From CANHVK01 sp044232905 (lineage in GTDB: Bacteria; Bacteroidota; Bacteroidia; Flavobacteriales_D; Crocinitomicaceae), in assembly GCA_044232905.1 (NCBI GenBank), contig JBIIKZ010000001.1, positions 62,001 through 126,000 on the forward strand: a stretch of DNA of 64,000 nucleotides. Reading direction: 5' to 3'. The notes beneath the pieces were generated by a model that saw nothing but the letters and a program-made list of their open reading frames with translations, made no database searches and was not told the DNA's origin. Below are positions 1 to 9,555 of this stretch, one piece after another; position 1 is the stretch's first letter, and every line of letters begins with the position of its first letter. The position numbers were made by a program, and so were the translations under genes.

Positions 1-574
1 CTAATTCGCTAGGAACTTGTGTTTGCAGTTCTTCCAATTCTTTCACCAACAAAAAGCGATGGTGATGGAAATTTCCGATAATCGAAACTTCAGAAATTGG
101 ATAATTATGTGCGATTAAACATTGGTAAACGTATTCATTTTTAGCTTCAAATGTATCCAGATCTAAATTTTCCAAAGATAGATTGTGCATTTTTTTAAAT
201 TCAAGCGACAAATATGGATTCAGGAAAGCATCTTCTAGTTCAAATGAAATTTCAAGCGTATGTGTGTTTTTAAGAATACGATAACGCAATGGCACCAACC
301 AAATTGGCGTGTGTTGCTTCTCGCTTAATGAAATTGTATCCAATGCTAAACAAAGCGTATCCGTATCCGTAGACTTTTGTACCGAGGAAGCAAATGCTAC
401 TAAGCGTTTCCATGTGGGTGTTAAGGAGAAGGAAATCGGCGATACTAACTGTTTCTCTATAAATACCAGTTGTTTATGCTCACGGGGGCAATGTACCAAA
501 ATATCCGAAGAAGGAATTGCTAATAATTCTTCTAAATATGCTTGAAAATGTGATTTTTCATAGGTAGAATGCAT
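1..574 (-). CDS. N-terminal part of an unidentified protein, possibly a DUF4011-type superfamily I helicase (runs off the window)
   Basis: An open minus-strand frame enters from the left edge and covers about 191 codons. The ATG at 574 is the first possible start; an in-frame TAG lies upstream near 625. The visible part has no signal peptide and no ATPase motif. The segments WLVPLRYRILKN, AFLNPYLSLEFKK and SIIGNFHHHRFLLVKELEEL resemble, by memory of the family, the N-terminal region (DUF4011-like) of large bacterial helicases, where a loaded phrase of the type IGNF-x-KxxMxxDL precedes the Walker A motif. That assignment is inference from partial sequence. It is divergent from the plus-strand methionine sulfoxide reductase gene, with a shared upstream region of about 78 bases. 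Confidence 0.5.
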   Translation of the reverse strand, partial: MHSTYEKSHFQAYLEELLAIPSSDILVHCPREHKQLVFIEKQLVSPISFSLTPTWKRLVAFASSVQKSTDTDTLCLALDTISLSEKQHTPIWLVPLRYRILKNTHTLEISFELEDAFLNPYLSLEFKKMHNLSLENLDLDTFEAKNEYVYQCLIAHNYPISEVSIIGNFHHHRFLLVKELEELQTQVPSEL

Positions 575-639
575 CTCCGATAAGCCATAAATTGGAGCGT
601 CAAAGGTAAGAAAATATAGTGTGTTCTAGGAATAAACTT

Positions 640-647
640 TATCTTTG
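640..647 (+). promoter_or_regulatory. Bacteroidota -7 promoter element TATCTTTG
   Basis: TATCTTTG matches the TAnnTTTG -7 consensus of the Bacteroidota primary sigma factor. It ends only four bases before the ATG at 652, so the transcript would be leaderless or nearly so. No well-spaced TTG -33 element was identified. Confidence 0.5.
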
Positions 648-651
648 TTTT

Positions 652-1131
652 ATGGCAGAACACTTCTCCCTTATTGGTACTAACCGTGAAGAACAATACA
701 CTTCTTTGCTTCCGCAGATACAAGCATTGATAGGGAATGAGAATAACCTGATTGCCGTACTATCGAATACCGCTGCTGCTTTGAAGCAACAATTCGGATT
801 TTTTTGGGTTGGATTTTATCTTGTTCAGGAGCAAGATTTAATACTCGGTCCTTTTCAAGGAACGGTTGCGTGTATGCGCATAGCAAAAGGGAAAGGTGTA
901 TGTGGTACTGCATGGGAAAAAGCAAATTCACAATTAGTTCCAGATGTCGATGCATTTCCAGGACATATCGCGTGTAGCAATGCTTCAAAAAGTGAAGTGG
1001 TAATTCCAATTTTCAAAGGGAAAGAGGTAGTTGCCGTACTAGATGTCGATAGCGACAAATACAATGATTTTAGTCCAACAGATCTTATATTTTTAGAAAA
1101 ATTATGCAATTGGTTAAGTTCTTATTTTTAA
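652..1131 (+). CDS. msrC: Free methionine-(R)-sulfoxide reductase (GAF domain, fRMsr)
   Basis: This 159-residue cytosolic protein is a single GAF domain that reduces free methionine-R-sulfoxide to methionine with thioredoxin-type electrons. The family's cysteines are all present: C74 (TVACMR), C84 (KGVCGTAW) and C108 (HIACSN), with the spacing 10 and 24 known for E. coli fRMsr Cys84/94/118. The typical FFWVGFYL and VLDVDSD segments are also present. The start at ATG 652 was chosen because it begins the conserved region and lies just after a -7 promoter element; an earlier in-frame ATG at 619 is upstream of that promoter. The 3' end overlaps the next gene by 28 bases, which suggests co-transcription. 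Confidence 0.93.
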   Translation: MAEHFSLIGTNREEQYTSLLPQIQALIGNENNLIAVLSNTAAALKQQFGFFWVGFYLVQEQDLILGPFQGTVACMRIAKGKGVCGTAWEKANSQLVPDVDAFPGHIACSNASKSEVVIPIFKGKEVVAVLDVDSDKYNDFSPTDLIFLEKLCNWLSSYF

Positions 1132-2660
1132 TACTATTAGGTAGTATCACCTTTGGTTGTGCGCTTCAAGGTTCTATTGACGGTGGACCGAAAGACACGC
1201 GCGCGCCTCAGGTAATTTCAAGTACACCCAAAGCAATGTCGACTAACTTTCAGTCGAATGAAATTCACTTCCAACTGAACGAGTATTACAAATTAAATGA
1301 TCCAAATACCACACTATTTATTGTGCCAGCACATGTAAAATTGGAAACTGATGCCAAAGACAAAGAATTGATCGTCAAAATCAAAGGAGAACTCCAAAAA
1401 GAAACAACCTACGCACTCTATTTCAATAAAACCATCCAGGACATCCATGAAGGAAATGATACCCTAATGACGTATGTTTTTTCTACTGGAAATTGGATCG
1501 ATTCTTTACGTTATTCCGGGGTTGTTAAAGATGCTTTAAGTCGTTTGCCCTTACCCAAATTAAATGTTTGTTTATTAGCAGATACAGCTACGAATTATAG
1601 TCAAAAAGCCAACTATTTTACTACTACCAATGAACAAGGCGCCTTTACGTTCTCCTATTTAAAACCAGGAAAATACCACGTGATTGCCTTTGAAGATAAA
1701 AGCAAAGATATGATTCCACAGGCCTTTGAAAACCTTGGATTCACCAAACAAGCCATACACATTACCCAAAACACAAAAGATTCACTGCCAATTTTAGTAT
1801 TTCCTCCAACACCAAAACGCTTGATTCGCTCTGCCAGTTTTGTCGGTCCGAATCAAATCATACTCGGTGCAATAAACGAACTACAAAGCGCACGATTCTT
1901 CTTGAAAGACAAAGAAATCAAACCTTTTCTGCAAGCACACGGAACCGATTCTTTGAGCTTATTTACAGACCTTCAACAATTAGATACGCTTCCATTACAC
2001 ATTCAAACAGCGAATTCGAAGGATAGTGCTTACATTCGTTTACCCTCAAAAGAAAAGCAAAAATCACCTCGTTGTTGGACAAATCCAAAACAACTTCCGA
2101 ATCAGGCAATTATTCTTTATTTTTCGGATGTAATTTCTCGATTCAATTCGGATTCCATCCAAGTATATGCGAACGATACGCTTCCATTGAAATACCAAGT
2201 AAGTAAAAACACCGAAAATTCCATCTCGATTCAATTGCCTAAAAATGAGTATAATAATCTAAAAATTAAATTATTAAATCAATCCGTTCAATTCAAAAAC
2301 TTTACTGGAAATTATAAAACAGAACTTCCAATAAACCAAGTTGAAGAAAAACAAATTGGGAACATACTTGCTAAATTGGATTCATTGCCGGATGGAACCA
2401 TCGTCGAACTTTTTCAAGGAACAAAATGGATTGTCTCACATATTAAACAAACCAATGAAAAAATTTATACTTTCGGATTTCTAGACAAAGGCGATTACCG
2501 CTTCCGATTTATTTTGGATGCAAACAAAAATGGTCGTTGGGATACCGGTAGTTTGACAGCGAAAACACAAGCCGAAGAAACACGCTGGTTTAACGAGACG
2601 ATTACAGTGCGTCCGAATTGGGATATTGAGGTGGTGTTGGACTTGAAGAAAGGGAGGTGA
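1104..2660 (+). CDS. Outer-surface lipoprotein with Ig-like (SbsA-type) domain
   Basis: The 518-residue product starts with a lipoprotein signal peptide ending ITFGC (Cys19). The SIDGGPKDTRAPQVISSTPK segment that follows is typical of Bacteroidota Ig-like-domain lipoproteins, where a bacterial Ig domain (about residues 34-130) is followed by carboxypeptidase-regulatory-like beta domains (about 137-230). The C-terminal part contains DANKNGRWDTG, a common beta-sandwich turn. It is probably exported and anchored in a membrane; the molecular role is unknown. It overlaps the preceding msrC-like gene by 28 bases in another frame. Confidence 0.8.
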   Translation: MQLVKFLFLILLGSITFGCALQGSIDGGPKDTRAPQVISSTPKAMSTNFQSNEIHFQLNEYYKLNDPNTTLFIVPAHVKLETDAKDKELIVKIKGELQKETTYALYFNKTIQDIHEGNDTLMTYVFSTGNWIDSLRYSGVVKDALSRLPLPKLNVCLLADTATNYSQKANYFTTTNEQGAFTFSYLKPGKYHVIAFEDKSKDMIPQAFENLGFTKQAIHITQNTKDSLPILVFPPTPKRLIRSASFVGPNQIILGAINELQSARFFLKDKEIKPFLQAHGTDSLSLFTDLQQLDTLPLHIQTANSKDSAYIRLPSKEKQKSPRCWTNPKQLPNQAIILYFSDVISRFNSDSIQVYANDTLPLKYQVSKNTENSISIQLPKNEYNNLKIKLLNQSVQFKNFTGNYKTELPINQVEEKQIGNILAKLDSLPDGTIVELFQGTKWIVSHIKQTNEKIYTFGFLDKGDYRFRFILDANKNGRWDTGSLTAKTQAEETRWFNETITVRPNWDIEVVLDLKKGR

Positions 2661-2744
2661 TATTAGTGCATAAAAAATAAATATAAGTTATTGTATAATA
2701 ACAAAATATACATAAATTTGAAAAAAATAAAAATAACCTATTTT

Positions 2745-4046
2745 ATGAAAAAACTAATCTATTTAGCTTCTTGTTTGACTTTAGTGTCTACTACACTTTC
2801 ATCCTGTAAAAAGGAGGCCGTAAATCCAACTACAAATAATGGTAATGGAACAGTAATAACTTATACTCCTGAACAAAACAAATCAAATTTGCAACAGACA
2901 GGTTTGGATGCAATGAAAGAGATGGATGAAGCTAAAAACATGAAAGTTATTGATAATCTAATTTATTTTTCTGAATTAGTAGATATTAATGACCCTATGG
3001 AAAGTACAAAGGCTTCTACTCTAATGCCAATCATTATGGTTAACGCTTTAACTAAATTCAAAGAGACTGGTAATCATGAGTTCATTTATTCTGCAATGAA
3101 ACAAACTAAATCGTTAAGCAGTGATACAAGTATAGAATCATTATTTAATAATATTAAGGGAATTTATTCTTGGAATGCAAGCGAAAAAAAATGGGATAAA
3201 ACCACAAATAATAGTCTTATTTTCAAGTTTCCTGCAACAAAACAAAATAATGGTAACAATGCAACATATACGATAGATTACACACCGTATAACGGAAACG
3301 CTGCTGCAACTGAATTAAAAGGAAACATGCCTTCTTCATTAACTGCAAAATTAGATATAGACAATACGAATTATTTAACCTTTGGTTTTAATGCAAATTA
3401 TGACTCCGAGGGAATTCCAACATCTATTACATCTAACCTTAAAGTAGAAAATTTCAATTTTGGTCTTGCAATGACTTCATCGGCTAGTGAGGTAAGTTCC
3501 AAATTCTCATTTACGCACCTAGATAAAATTGTAGTTGCGATGGGTTGTACATTCAAAGGTGATTTTCTAAAATCAAATCTGGAAAATTTAGAGAATAACA
3601 TAACAAAAACGGAGGATGCTAACAAATTAGTGACTTCCATGAGTGCCTATTTTCAAATCTTAAATGTTAAACTTGAGTCTTCAGCAGATGTTCAAGCATT
3701 TACAGATGCAATTAAAGCAAAAGGTGGTTCTGACAATATTAATAATGATAGTGAATGGACTAGTTTAATCAATAAATATCTAATTACTTCTATATTTTAC
3801 ACAGACAAAAACGCGAAAATTGGTAGCGGTGAAATGTACATGAAACCTTATACGGAAACATATACTGTTTGGGAAAATGGCGTTGCTGTTCAAAAAACAG
3901 AAAATAAAGAAGATACAAGTATACGAATCGTTTTTGAAGATGGATCAAAAATAGATTTAGAAACATACTTCTCTAATGGATTTGATAAACTTGAAAACGA
4001 ATTCGAAAATTTCATAAATTCCATGGAAAACAATTATAAGATATAA
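2745..4046 (+). CDS. Unrecognised lipoprotein
   Basis: The product of 433 residues starts MKKLIYLASCLTLVSTTLSSC, a clear lipoprotein signal peptide with the lipidated Cys at 21, then a short Asn/Thr/Gly linker. I recognise no domain in the remainder, which is polar and mixed alpha/beta in composition. An upstream in-frame ATG at 2691 would add 18 residues in front of the signal peptide and was rejected. A strong terminator follows directly, so this is the end of a transcript. It could be a species-specific surface protein. Confidence 0.75.
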   Translation: MKKLIYLASCLTLVSTTLSSCKKEAVNPTTNNGNGTVITYTPEQNKSNLQQTGLDAMKEMDEAKNMKVIDNLIYFSELVDINDPMESTKASTLMPIIMVNALTKFKETGNHEFIYSAMKQTKSLSSDTSIESLFNNIKGIYSWNASEKKWDKTTNNSLIFKFPATKQNNGNNATYTIDYTPYNGNAAATELKGNMPSSLTAKLDIDNTNYLTFGFNANYDSEGIPTSITSNLKVENFNFGLAMTSSASEVSSKFSFTHLDKIVVAMGCTFKGDFLKSNLENLENNITKTEDANKLVTSMSAYFQILNVKLESSADVQAFTDAIKAKGGSDNINNDSEWTSLINKYLITSIFYTDKNAKIGSGEMYMKPYTETYTVWENGVAVQKTENKEDTSIRIVFEDGSKIDLETYFSNGFDKLENEFENFINSMENNYKI

Positions 4047-4070
4047 TTAAATATTCCTGTAAAATATAAA

Positions 4071-4096
4071 GGCTATCCGAAACGATAGCCTTTTTT
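4071..4096 (+). terminator. Rho-independent terminator
   Basis: GGCTATC and GATAGCC form a perfect 7-bp stem with a short loop, followed by seven T residues, 24 bases after the lipoprotein stop codon. Confidence 0.85.
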
Positions 4097-4116
4097 TAGC
4101 AGTATAAATTCGTTAA

Positions 4117-4130
4117 TGCCACGAGTGGCA
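4117..4130. repeat. Short perfect inverted repeat TGCCAC-GA-GTGGCA
   Basis: Six-base arms separated by two bases lie in the gap between the lipoprotein terminator and the flippase-like gene. It may be a protein-binding site or a fragment of an interspersed palindrome; nothing else in the gap is recognisable. Confidence 0.35.
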
Positions 4131-4261
4131 GCGTCTTTGGAACATTTATTTTTAGGATTTTGACGCAACTGGTTTAATCGTTGCAAAAACGATCAATCCT
4201 GTCTTTTTTCTTTCCTCTTTTATGTCTCTGCTCATTTCAACTATTTCCTTACTTTTACCCC

Positions 4262-5410
4262 ATGAATTCCGCCTTCGCTTCCTGGAAAATTTACCTTGCC
4301 ATTCTCTTTGGTTTGAGTATTACCGGATATTTGTTGTTCCATAGTTTGAATCAAACACACTTTATTGCATCCAAGCGACATGCAACGCACTGCTGGAAAG
4401 ATGTAAATCACAACCAACAAATCGATTATGCGGATACAAAGGAGTTTTATCCGTGTAAAAAAGGCACATACAAACAAGAAGAATTAAGCGATATTCTTAC
4501 CGAAATTTCTTGGAAACCTGCTTCTATTTTTTGGATTTTTCTCGCGATGCTATGCATGGTTGGTCGCGACTTCTTCTATATGTTGCGTATTCGAATATTA
4601 ACCAAAAAACAATTATCCTGGAAAAAAGCCTTCAACGTCATTTTATTATGGGAATTTGCCTCTGCCCTTTCACCTGGAGTGGTTGGGGGTGCTGCCGTTG
4701 CGATGTTTATTCTCAATAAGGAAAAAATCAATTTGGGTCGCTCCACTGCCATTGTGATGATAACAGCATTGTTAGATAACCTGTTTTTCATCCTACTCAT
4801 TCCTTTAGTGTTTTGCTTTATTTCTTCCAACATGCTCTTCCCGAATGCAACCTGGGTCGACAAAAGCATTGCCTTGATATTTTGGGGAGGATTTGGAATT
4901 ATTGCCCTGGTGTGTGTACTATTATTTATGAGTGTATTTCTATATCCAAAAGCGATTGGACAACTATTATTCAAATTATGTCAGCTCCCTTTTTTACGAA
5001 AATTTCAAGGGAAGATGGTGAGTTTACAACAGGATTTACAACTTACTTCTACTGAAATGAAAAAAGAAAACAAGCGTTTTTGGTTCGGAAGTTTTGGTGC
5101 TACCATCCTTTCGTGGACCTGTCGTTATTTGGTGATTAACTGTGTATTGGCGGCATTTTTACCCATTTCGTTTTTTAACCACATATTTATTTTAGGCAAA
5201 CAATTGGTACTTTGGATTTTCATGTTAATCAGTCCTACACCTGGTGCGAGCGGCATCGCAGAATTTGCTTTTGGAGAACTCATGGGTGAGTTTAGTTCCT
5301 CTATTTTGTTAATTGTTGCACTAGCAGTTATTTGGCGACTCATCTCGTATTTCCCCTACCTCATCCTAGGTTCGATATTATTGCCCAAATGGTTGCAGAA
5401 AAAAGCCTGA
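4262..5410 (+). CDS. Lysylphosphatidylglycerol synthase/flippase-like inner membrane protein (UPF0104 type)
   Basis: The 382-residue product is a polytopic membrane protein with about seven or eight hydrophobic segments. It has the family hallmarks ALSPGVVGGAAVAMFILNKE and LISPTPGASGIAEFAFGE, the two conserved Gly/Pro loops of the lysylphosphatidylglycerol synthase transmembrane region (also called YbhN/AglD-like). Relatives move lipids or lipid-linked groups across the inner membrane; the substrate here is unknown. An Asp/Asn-rich soluble insert of about 45 residues (near WKDVNHNQQIDYADTKEFYP) lies after the first helix. The start at ATG 4262 is preferred; a TTG at 4181 would add 27 mostly hydrophobic residues. 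Confidence 0.8.
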   Translation: MNSAFASWKIYLAILFGLSITGYLLFHSLNQTHFIASKRHATHCWKDVNHNQQIDYADTKEFYPCKKGTYKQEELSDILTEISWKPASIFWIFLAMLCMVGRDFFYMLRIRILTKKQLSWKKAFNVILLWEFASALSPGVVGGAAVAMFILNKEKINLGRSTAIVMITALLDNLFFILLIPLVFCFISSNMLFPNATWVDKSIALIFWGGFGIIALVCVLLFMSVFLYPKAIGQLLFKLCQLPFLRKFQGKMVSLQQDLQLTSTEMKKENKRFWFGSFGATILSWTCRYLVINCVLAAFLPISFFNHIFILGKQLVLWIFMLISPTPGASGIAEFAFGELMGEFSSSILLIVALAVIWRLISYFPYLILGSILLPKWLQKKA

Positions 5411-5425
5411 AAAAGATTATCTTTG
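5393..5425 (+). promoter_or_regulatory. Promoter for lysS (-33 TTG, -7 TATCTTTG)
   Basis: TTG at 5393-5395 and TATCTTTG at 5418-5425 are 22 bases apart and end 24 bases before the lysS ATG. The promoter overlaps the end of the preceding gene. Confidence 0.6.
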
Positions 5426-5449
5426 CTCCAAATTTTTAGCAAAAAACCC

Positions 5450-7165
5450 ATGAGTGCAATCGAACTTTCAGAACAAGAAATTCAACGTAGAGATAAATTA
5501 GACAAATTACGCGCGTTAGGAATCAATCCATATCCTGCAGATTTATATCCGGTAACAGACACAGCAAGTGCTATTTCTGAAAACTTCGAAGACGGTAAAA
5601 CGGTTTGTATCGCTGGTCGTTTGATGAGTCAACGTATCATGGGGAAAGCTTCTTTTGCGGAATTATTAGACAGTACTGGTCGTGTACAAGTATACTTCAA
5701 CCGCGATGAATTGTGTCCTGGTGAAGATAAAACCTTATACAACGATGTATTTAAGAAATTGTTAGACCTAGGAGATTTCGTAGGGGTAAAAGGATATGTA
5801 TTCAAAACACAAGTAGGTGAAATTTCGGTACACGTGCAAGAATTTACCTTGTTATCGAAAGCATTGAAACCACTTCCGCTTCCAAAAACGGATGCAGATG
5901 GAAATACACACGATGCATTTACCGATCCAGAATTGCGTTACAGACAACGGTATGTAGATTTAGTGGTAAACCCACACGTAAAAGATACGTTCATCAAACG
6001 TACGAAAGCAATGACTTCGATGCGTAACTTCTTCAATGAAAAAGGGTATTTAGAAGTGGAAACACCAATCTTACAGCCAATTCCAGGAGGAGCATCTGCA
6101 CGACCATTTATGAGTCACCACAATGCATTAGACATTCCATTATACTTACGAATCGCGAATGAATTATACTTAAAACGTTTGATCGTTGGTGGATTTGATG
6201 GGGTGTATGAATTCGCGAAAGATTTCCGTAACGAAGGAATGGACAGAACACACAATCCAGAGTTTACCGTAATGGAAATTTATGTAGCCTACAAAGACTA
6301 CAACTGGATGATGGATTTCACCGAACAAATGATTGAGAAAGTAGCAATGGATGTTTGTGGCGACACTGAAATAACCGTTGGTTCTAATAAAATATCCTTA
6401 AAAGCACCATTCAAACGTATTTCGATGCGTGATTCTATTTTGGAATTCACCGGATTTGACATTTACGGAAAAGACGAAGAGGAATTACGTACGGCTGCAA
6501 AAGGAATGGGCATCGAGGTAACGGAATCCATGGGGAAAGGAAAATTAATCGATGAAATCTTTGGTGAAAAATGTGAAGGAAACTACATCCAACCAACGTT
6601 CATTACCGATTACCCAATTGAAATGTCGCCATTGTGTAAAAAACACCGCGATAACCCAGAATTAACAGAACGTTTTGAGTTGATGATAAACGGGAAAGAA
6701 GTAGCAAATGCTTACTCCGAGTTAAACGACCCAATCGACCAACGTGAACGTTTTGAAGAGCAATTGCGTTTGTCTGAAAAAGGCGACGACGAAGCAATGT
6801 TTATCGATCAAGACTTCTTACGTGCATTAGAGTACGGTATGCCACCTACATCTGGTATGGGAATTGGTATCGACCGTTTAGTGATGTTATTGACAAACAA
6901 TTCATCGATTCAAGAAGTATTATTCTTCCCACAAATGCGTCCGGAGAAATTCCAAACAGGACCAGATTTAAAAGCATTCCAATCGATTGGCGTACCTGGA
7001 ACTTGGGCGGAACACATGACGAAAGCAGGTTTCGCTAGCGTAGACGAATTGTTAGAGGCAAAACCAACAGCAGTTCACCAAAAATTGAACGGTTATAGAA
7101 AGAAAAACAAATTAGAAATACCAGCCTTATTGATTGAAGAGGTGGAAGCGTGGTATGCGAAGTAA
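5450..7165 (+). CDS. lysS: Lysyl-tRNA synthetase, class II, with C-terminal extension
   Basis: LysRS charges tRNA-Lys with lysine in the cytoplasm. The 571-residue protein has an N-terminal OB-fold anticodon domain (about 50-150, VCIAGRLMSQRIMGKASF), motif 2 FRNEGMDRTHNPEFTVMEIY and motif 3 GMGIGIDRLVMLL. The usual bacterial enzyme is about 500 residues; here the catalytic domain ends near LFFPQMRPEK and an extra segment of about 70 residues follows (GVPGTWAEHMTKAGFASVDELL...), helical and helix-hairpin-helix-like. Such a tail is known in Bacteroidota LysRS. The start at ATG 5450 gives the normal N-terminus; an upstream TTG frame extension is not needed. Confidence 0.95.
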   Translation: MSAIELSEQEIQRRDKLDKLRALGINPYPADLYPVTDTASAISENFEDGKTVCIAGRLMSQRIMGKASFAELLDSTGRVQVYFNRDELCPGEDKTLYNDVFKKLLDLGDFVGVKGYVFKTQVGEISVHVQEFTLLSKALKPLPLPKTDADGNTHDAFTDPELRYRQRYVDLVVNPHVKDTFIKRTKAMTSMRNFFNEKGYLEVETPILQPIPGGASARPFMSHHNALDIPLYLRIANELYLKRLIVGGFDGVYEFAKDFRNEGMDRTHNPEFTVMEIYVAYKDYNWMMDFTEQMIEKVAMDVCGDTEITVGSNKISLKAPFKRISMRDSILEFTGFDIYGKDEEELRTAAKGMGIEVTESMGKGKLIDEIFGEKCEGNYIQPTFITDYPIEMSPLCKKHRDNPELTERFELMINGKEVANAYSELNDPIDQRERFEEQLRLSEKGDDEAMFIDQDFLRALEYGMPPTSGMGIGIDRLVMLLTNNSSIQEVLFFPQMRPEKFQTGPDLKAFQSIGVPGTWAEHMTKAGFASVDELLEAKPTAVHQKLNGYRKKNKLEIPALLIEEVEAWYAK

Positions 7166-7181
7166 AATCATAATAAATAAG

Positions 7182-7220
7182 CCAGTAGAGCCACTATGCA
7201 TTGTGGCTCTACTGGGTTTT
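7182..7220 (+). terminator. Rho-independent terminator of lysS
   Basis: CCAGTAGAGCCAC and its complement GTGGCTCTACTGG form a 13-bp perfect stem around an eight-base loop, followed by GTTTT. Confidence 0.85.
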
Positions 7221-7407
7221 ATGAATGTCTATGTAAAAAAAAAGTAGTACTTTTTCCAGTATACTAGAAAAAAAAGTATATATTTTTCCATTATAAAATT
7301 TTATAGTCAAAAAACACGTGAATTTTGAAAGAAACTCAAATTAACATGTAACATATTTTATTAAATGAAAAACAAACTTTGCATGGTACATTTTGTTAAA
7401 ACTACCC

Positions 7408-9389
7408 ATGAAAAACTGCTTCTTGATTGTATGTATACTCTTTGTTTTTCAAAGCAAATTTTATTCGCAAATTACAAGTGAAATAGACAGTAAAACCATT
7501 GAAAAAGCAGATGAATTCATCGAAAATGATCACTTTTCAGAAGCCTTACCGTTATACCTTAAAATAATCAAAAAAGATTCGCTAAATCCGGAGTTAAATT
7601 TCTTGGTGGGAGTTTGTTATATCCATTCAAACACACAAAAATCAAAGGCTATTCACTATTTAGAACACGCAATTACGTGTATTGTGAAATGTACCTTAAA
7701 AGATGATAAAGCGCATCAAATGGCATTTTTATACCTTGGAGACGCATACCATTCCGACTACCAATTTGACAAAGCAATAGAAACATACCAACATTTTAAT
7801 TCCCTTATTTCCCCAAACAAAGAAAAAGGATTGGTGGAAGAAGTCGCGCGAAAAATTGACATGTGCAACGTTGCCAAACAATTAGTTGCAAATCCTGTGG
7901 ATGTTCAGATAACGAATTTAGGTCCGCACATCAACACCCAATACGCCGAATATTCTCCTGTACTAACAGCAGATGAAAACACGCTAATTTATACTACACG
8001 AAAACCAAATAGCACCGGAAGAGTTGGTGATAATTCCGGTATTACGTTTGAAGATATTTTCATTGCACATAAAAAAGATACGACCTGGGAAATCGGAGCA
8101 AACATAGAAAAACAATTAATACAGCGGGAAATGAAGCGTCAGTCGGAATTTCAATCGACGGTCAGATTATTCTTATTTACAAAGATTCAATTGATGGTTC
8201 AGGGAATTTATACCATACCCATTTGCAAGGAAATCGTTGGACCAAACCAGAAAAATTAAATGACAATATTAATACGAAAGGATGGGAACCAAGTGCTTTT
8301 ATGTCTGCCGATGAAGAAAAATTGTACTTTGTGAGTGATCGACCTGGTGGATATGGTGGGCGCGATATCTACTTGAGTAATAAACTTCCAACAGGTGAAT
8401 GGGCGAAAGCAACGAATTTAGGTCCAACGATAAATACACGCTTTGAAGAAGATGCGCCATTTATTCACCCAGATGGAAAAACAGTGTATTTCAGTTCAAA
8501 TGGACATGAGACGATGGGTGGCTTTGATATTTTCTCTAGCACATTATCGCCTACCAATCAATGGGAAAAACCTGTAAACATCGGTTATCCAATCAATTCA
8601 CCGGAGGATGATATCTATTTTGTAGTTAGCCCAAACAAACAACGGGCCTATTACTCTTCTTTTAAAGCAGGTGGATACGGCGAAAAAGACATTTATAAAA
8701 TCACGTTTAAAACCTTTGTGGAGCCTCCGCTTACCGTACTCAAAGGTTGTGTGACCGATGCCTACGGAAATCCAATTGTAGGGGATGTATTTATCACAGT
8801 TACCGACAATGAAACAGGTATCGTAGCAGGAACCTACCACGCGAATACAGTAAGTGGGTGTTATATTCTGGTACTTCCTTCCGGAAAAAATTACAATGTC
8901 ACTTATGAAGTAGAAAATTACTTGTTCCAATCCACGAATATAGATGTGGTTAAGAGTTCTAATTATTATGAAATCCGTGATGTAATTCAACTTCAACCCT
9001 TAATCGTTGGTTCAAAAATTATATTGAAAAATCTATTTTTCGAGTTTGATAAATCGAGCCTACGACCAGCATCGAATGTGGAACTAAACAAACTTATCGC
9101 GATTTTAACAAAGTACCCTAACATGGTAGTAGAAATTTCAGCACACACCGATTCACATGGTACAGACGCATACAACTTAGTGCTATCGGAGCAACGGGCA
9201 AAGTCAGTTGTTGATTTTCTAATACATAAAGGTATTCCAAGCTATCAACTTGTCTCGAAAGGCTATGGAGAAACTCAACCAGCTCAACGTAATACTAATC
9301 CAGATGGTAGTGATAATCCAATCAACCGACAATTAAATCGTCGAGTGGAATTGAAAATATTAAGTTTAGACGGAGCAAAAAAGAATTAA
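7408..9389 (+). pseudogene. PorE-like OmpA-family protein (TPR, PD40 propeller, CRD, OmpA), broken by a one-base frameshift
   Basis: Two overlapping frames encode halves of one protein. The first (ATG 7408, signal peptide MKNCFLIVCILFVFQSKFYSQ) carries TPR-like repeats and the first beta-propeller blade; it leaves the family sequence after GANIEK. The second frame continues it from codon ACA at 8112 (TINTAGNEASVGISIDG) through PD40 blades, a carboxypeptidase-regulatory domain (VLKGCVTDAYGNPIVGDVF) and a C-terminal OmpA domain (AHTDSHGTDAYNLVLSEQRA). The break lies in a run of five A at 8108-8112; one extra A would restore a protein of about 660 residues. The domain order is that of PorE, a peptidoglycan-binding part of the T9SS, but similar paralogues exist. 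It is either a true inactivation or an indel error. An in-frame TTG at 7393 is less likely. Confidence 0.8.
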
Positions 9390-9555
9390 AGTATTATCCA
9401 CATTATTTTATAGATAATAATCCACATGAATCCACCTATCCTTGCGTCAAGATGTAACTTATTCGGATTGAGGTCTTGTCTTGTGAGATAAGATCTATTA
9501 GCCTTTTCTCCTATTGATTTTTAAAAAAATAGCTGTAATTTTATGATATTTACAT

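Noticed and set aside
309..545. Plus-strand 78-residue frame at the left edge
   Set aside because: It is antisense to the longer partial minus-strand gene with better codon pattern.
4181..4261. TTG start for the flippase-like protein
   Set aside because: It would add a second hydrophobic segment not expected for the family; the ATG at 4262 gives a normal N-terminus. It remains possible.
8101..8120. Programmed -1 frameshift in the OmpA-like gene
   Set aside because: The A run is not in the frame of a canonical X XXY YYZ slippery site and no strong downstream structure is evident. A simple one-base deletion or sequencing error explains it better.
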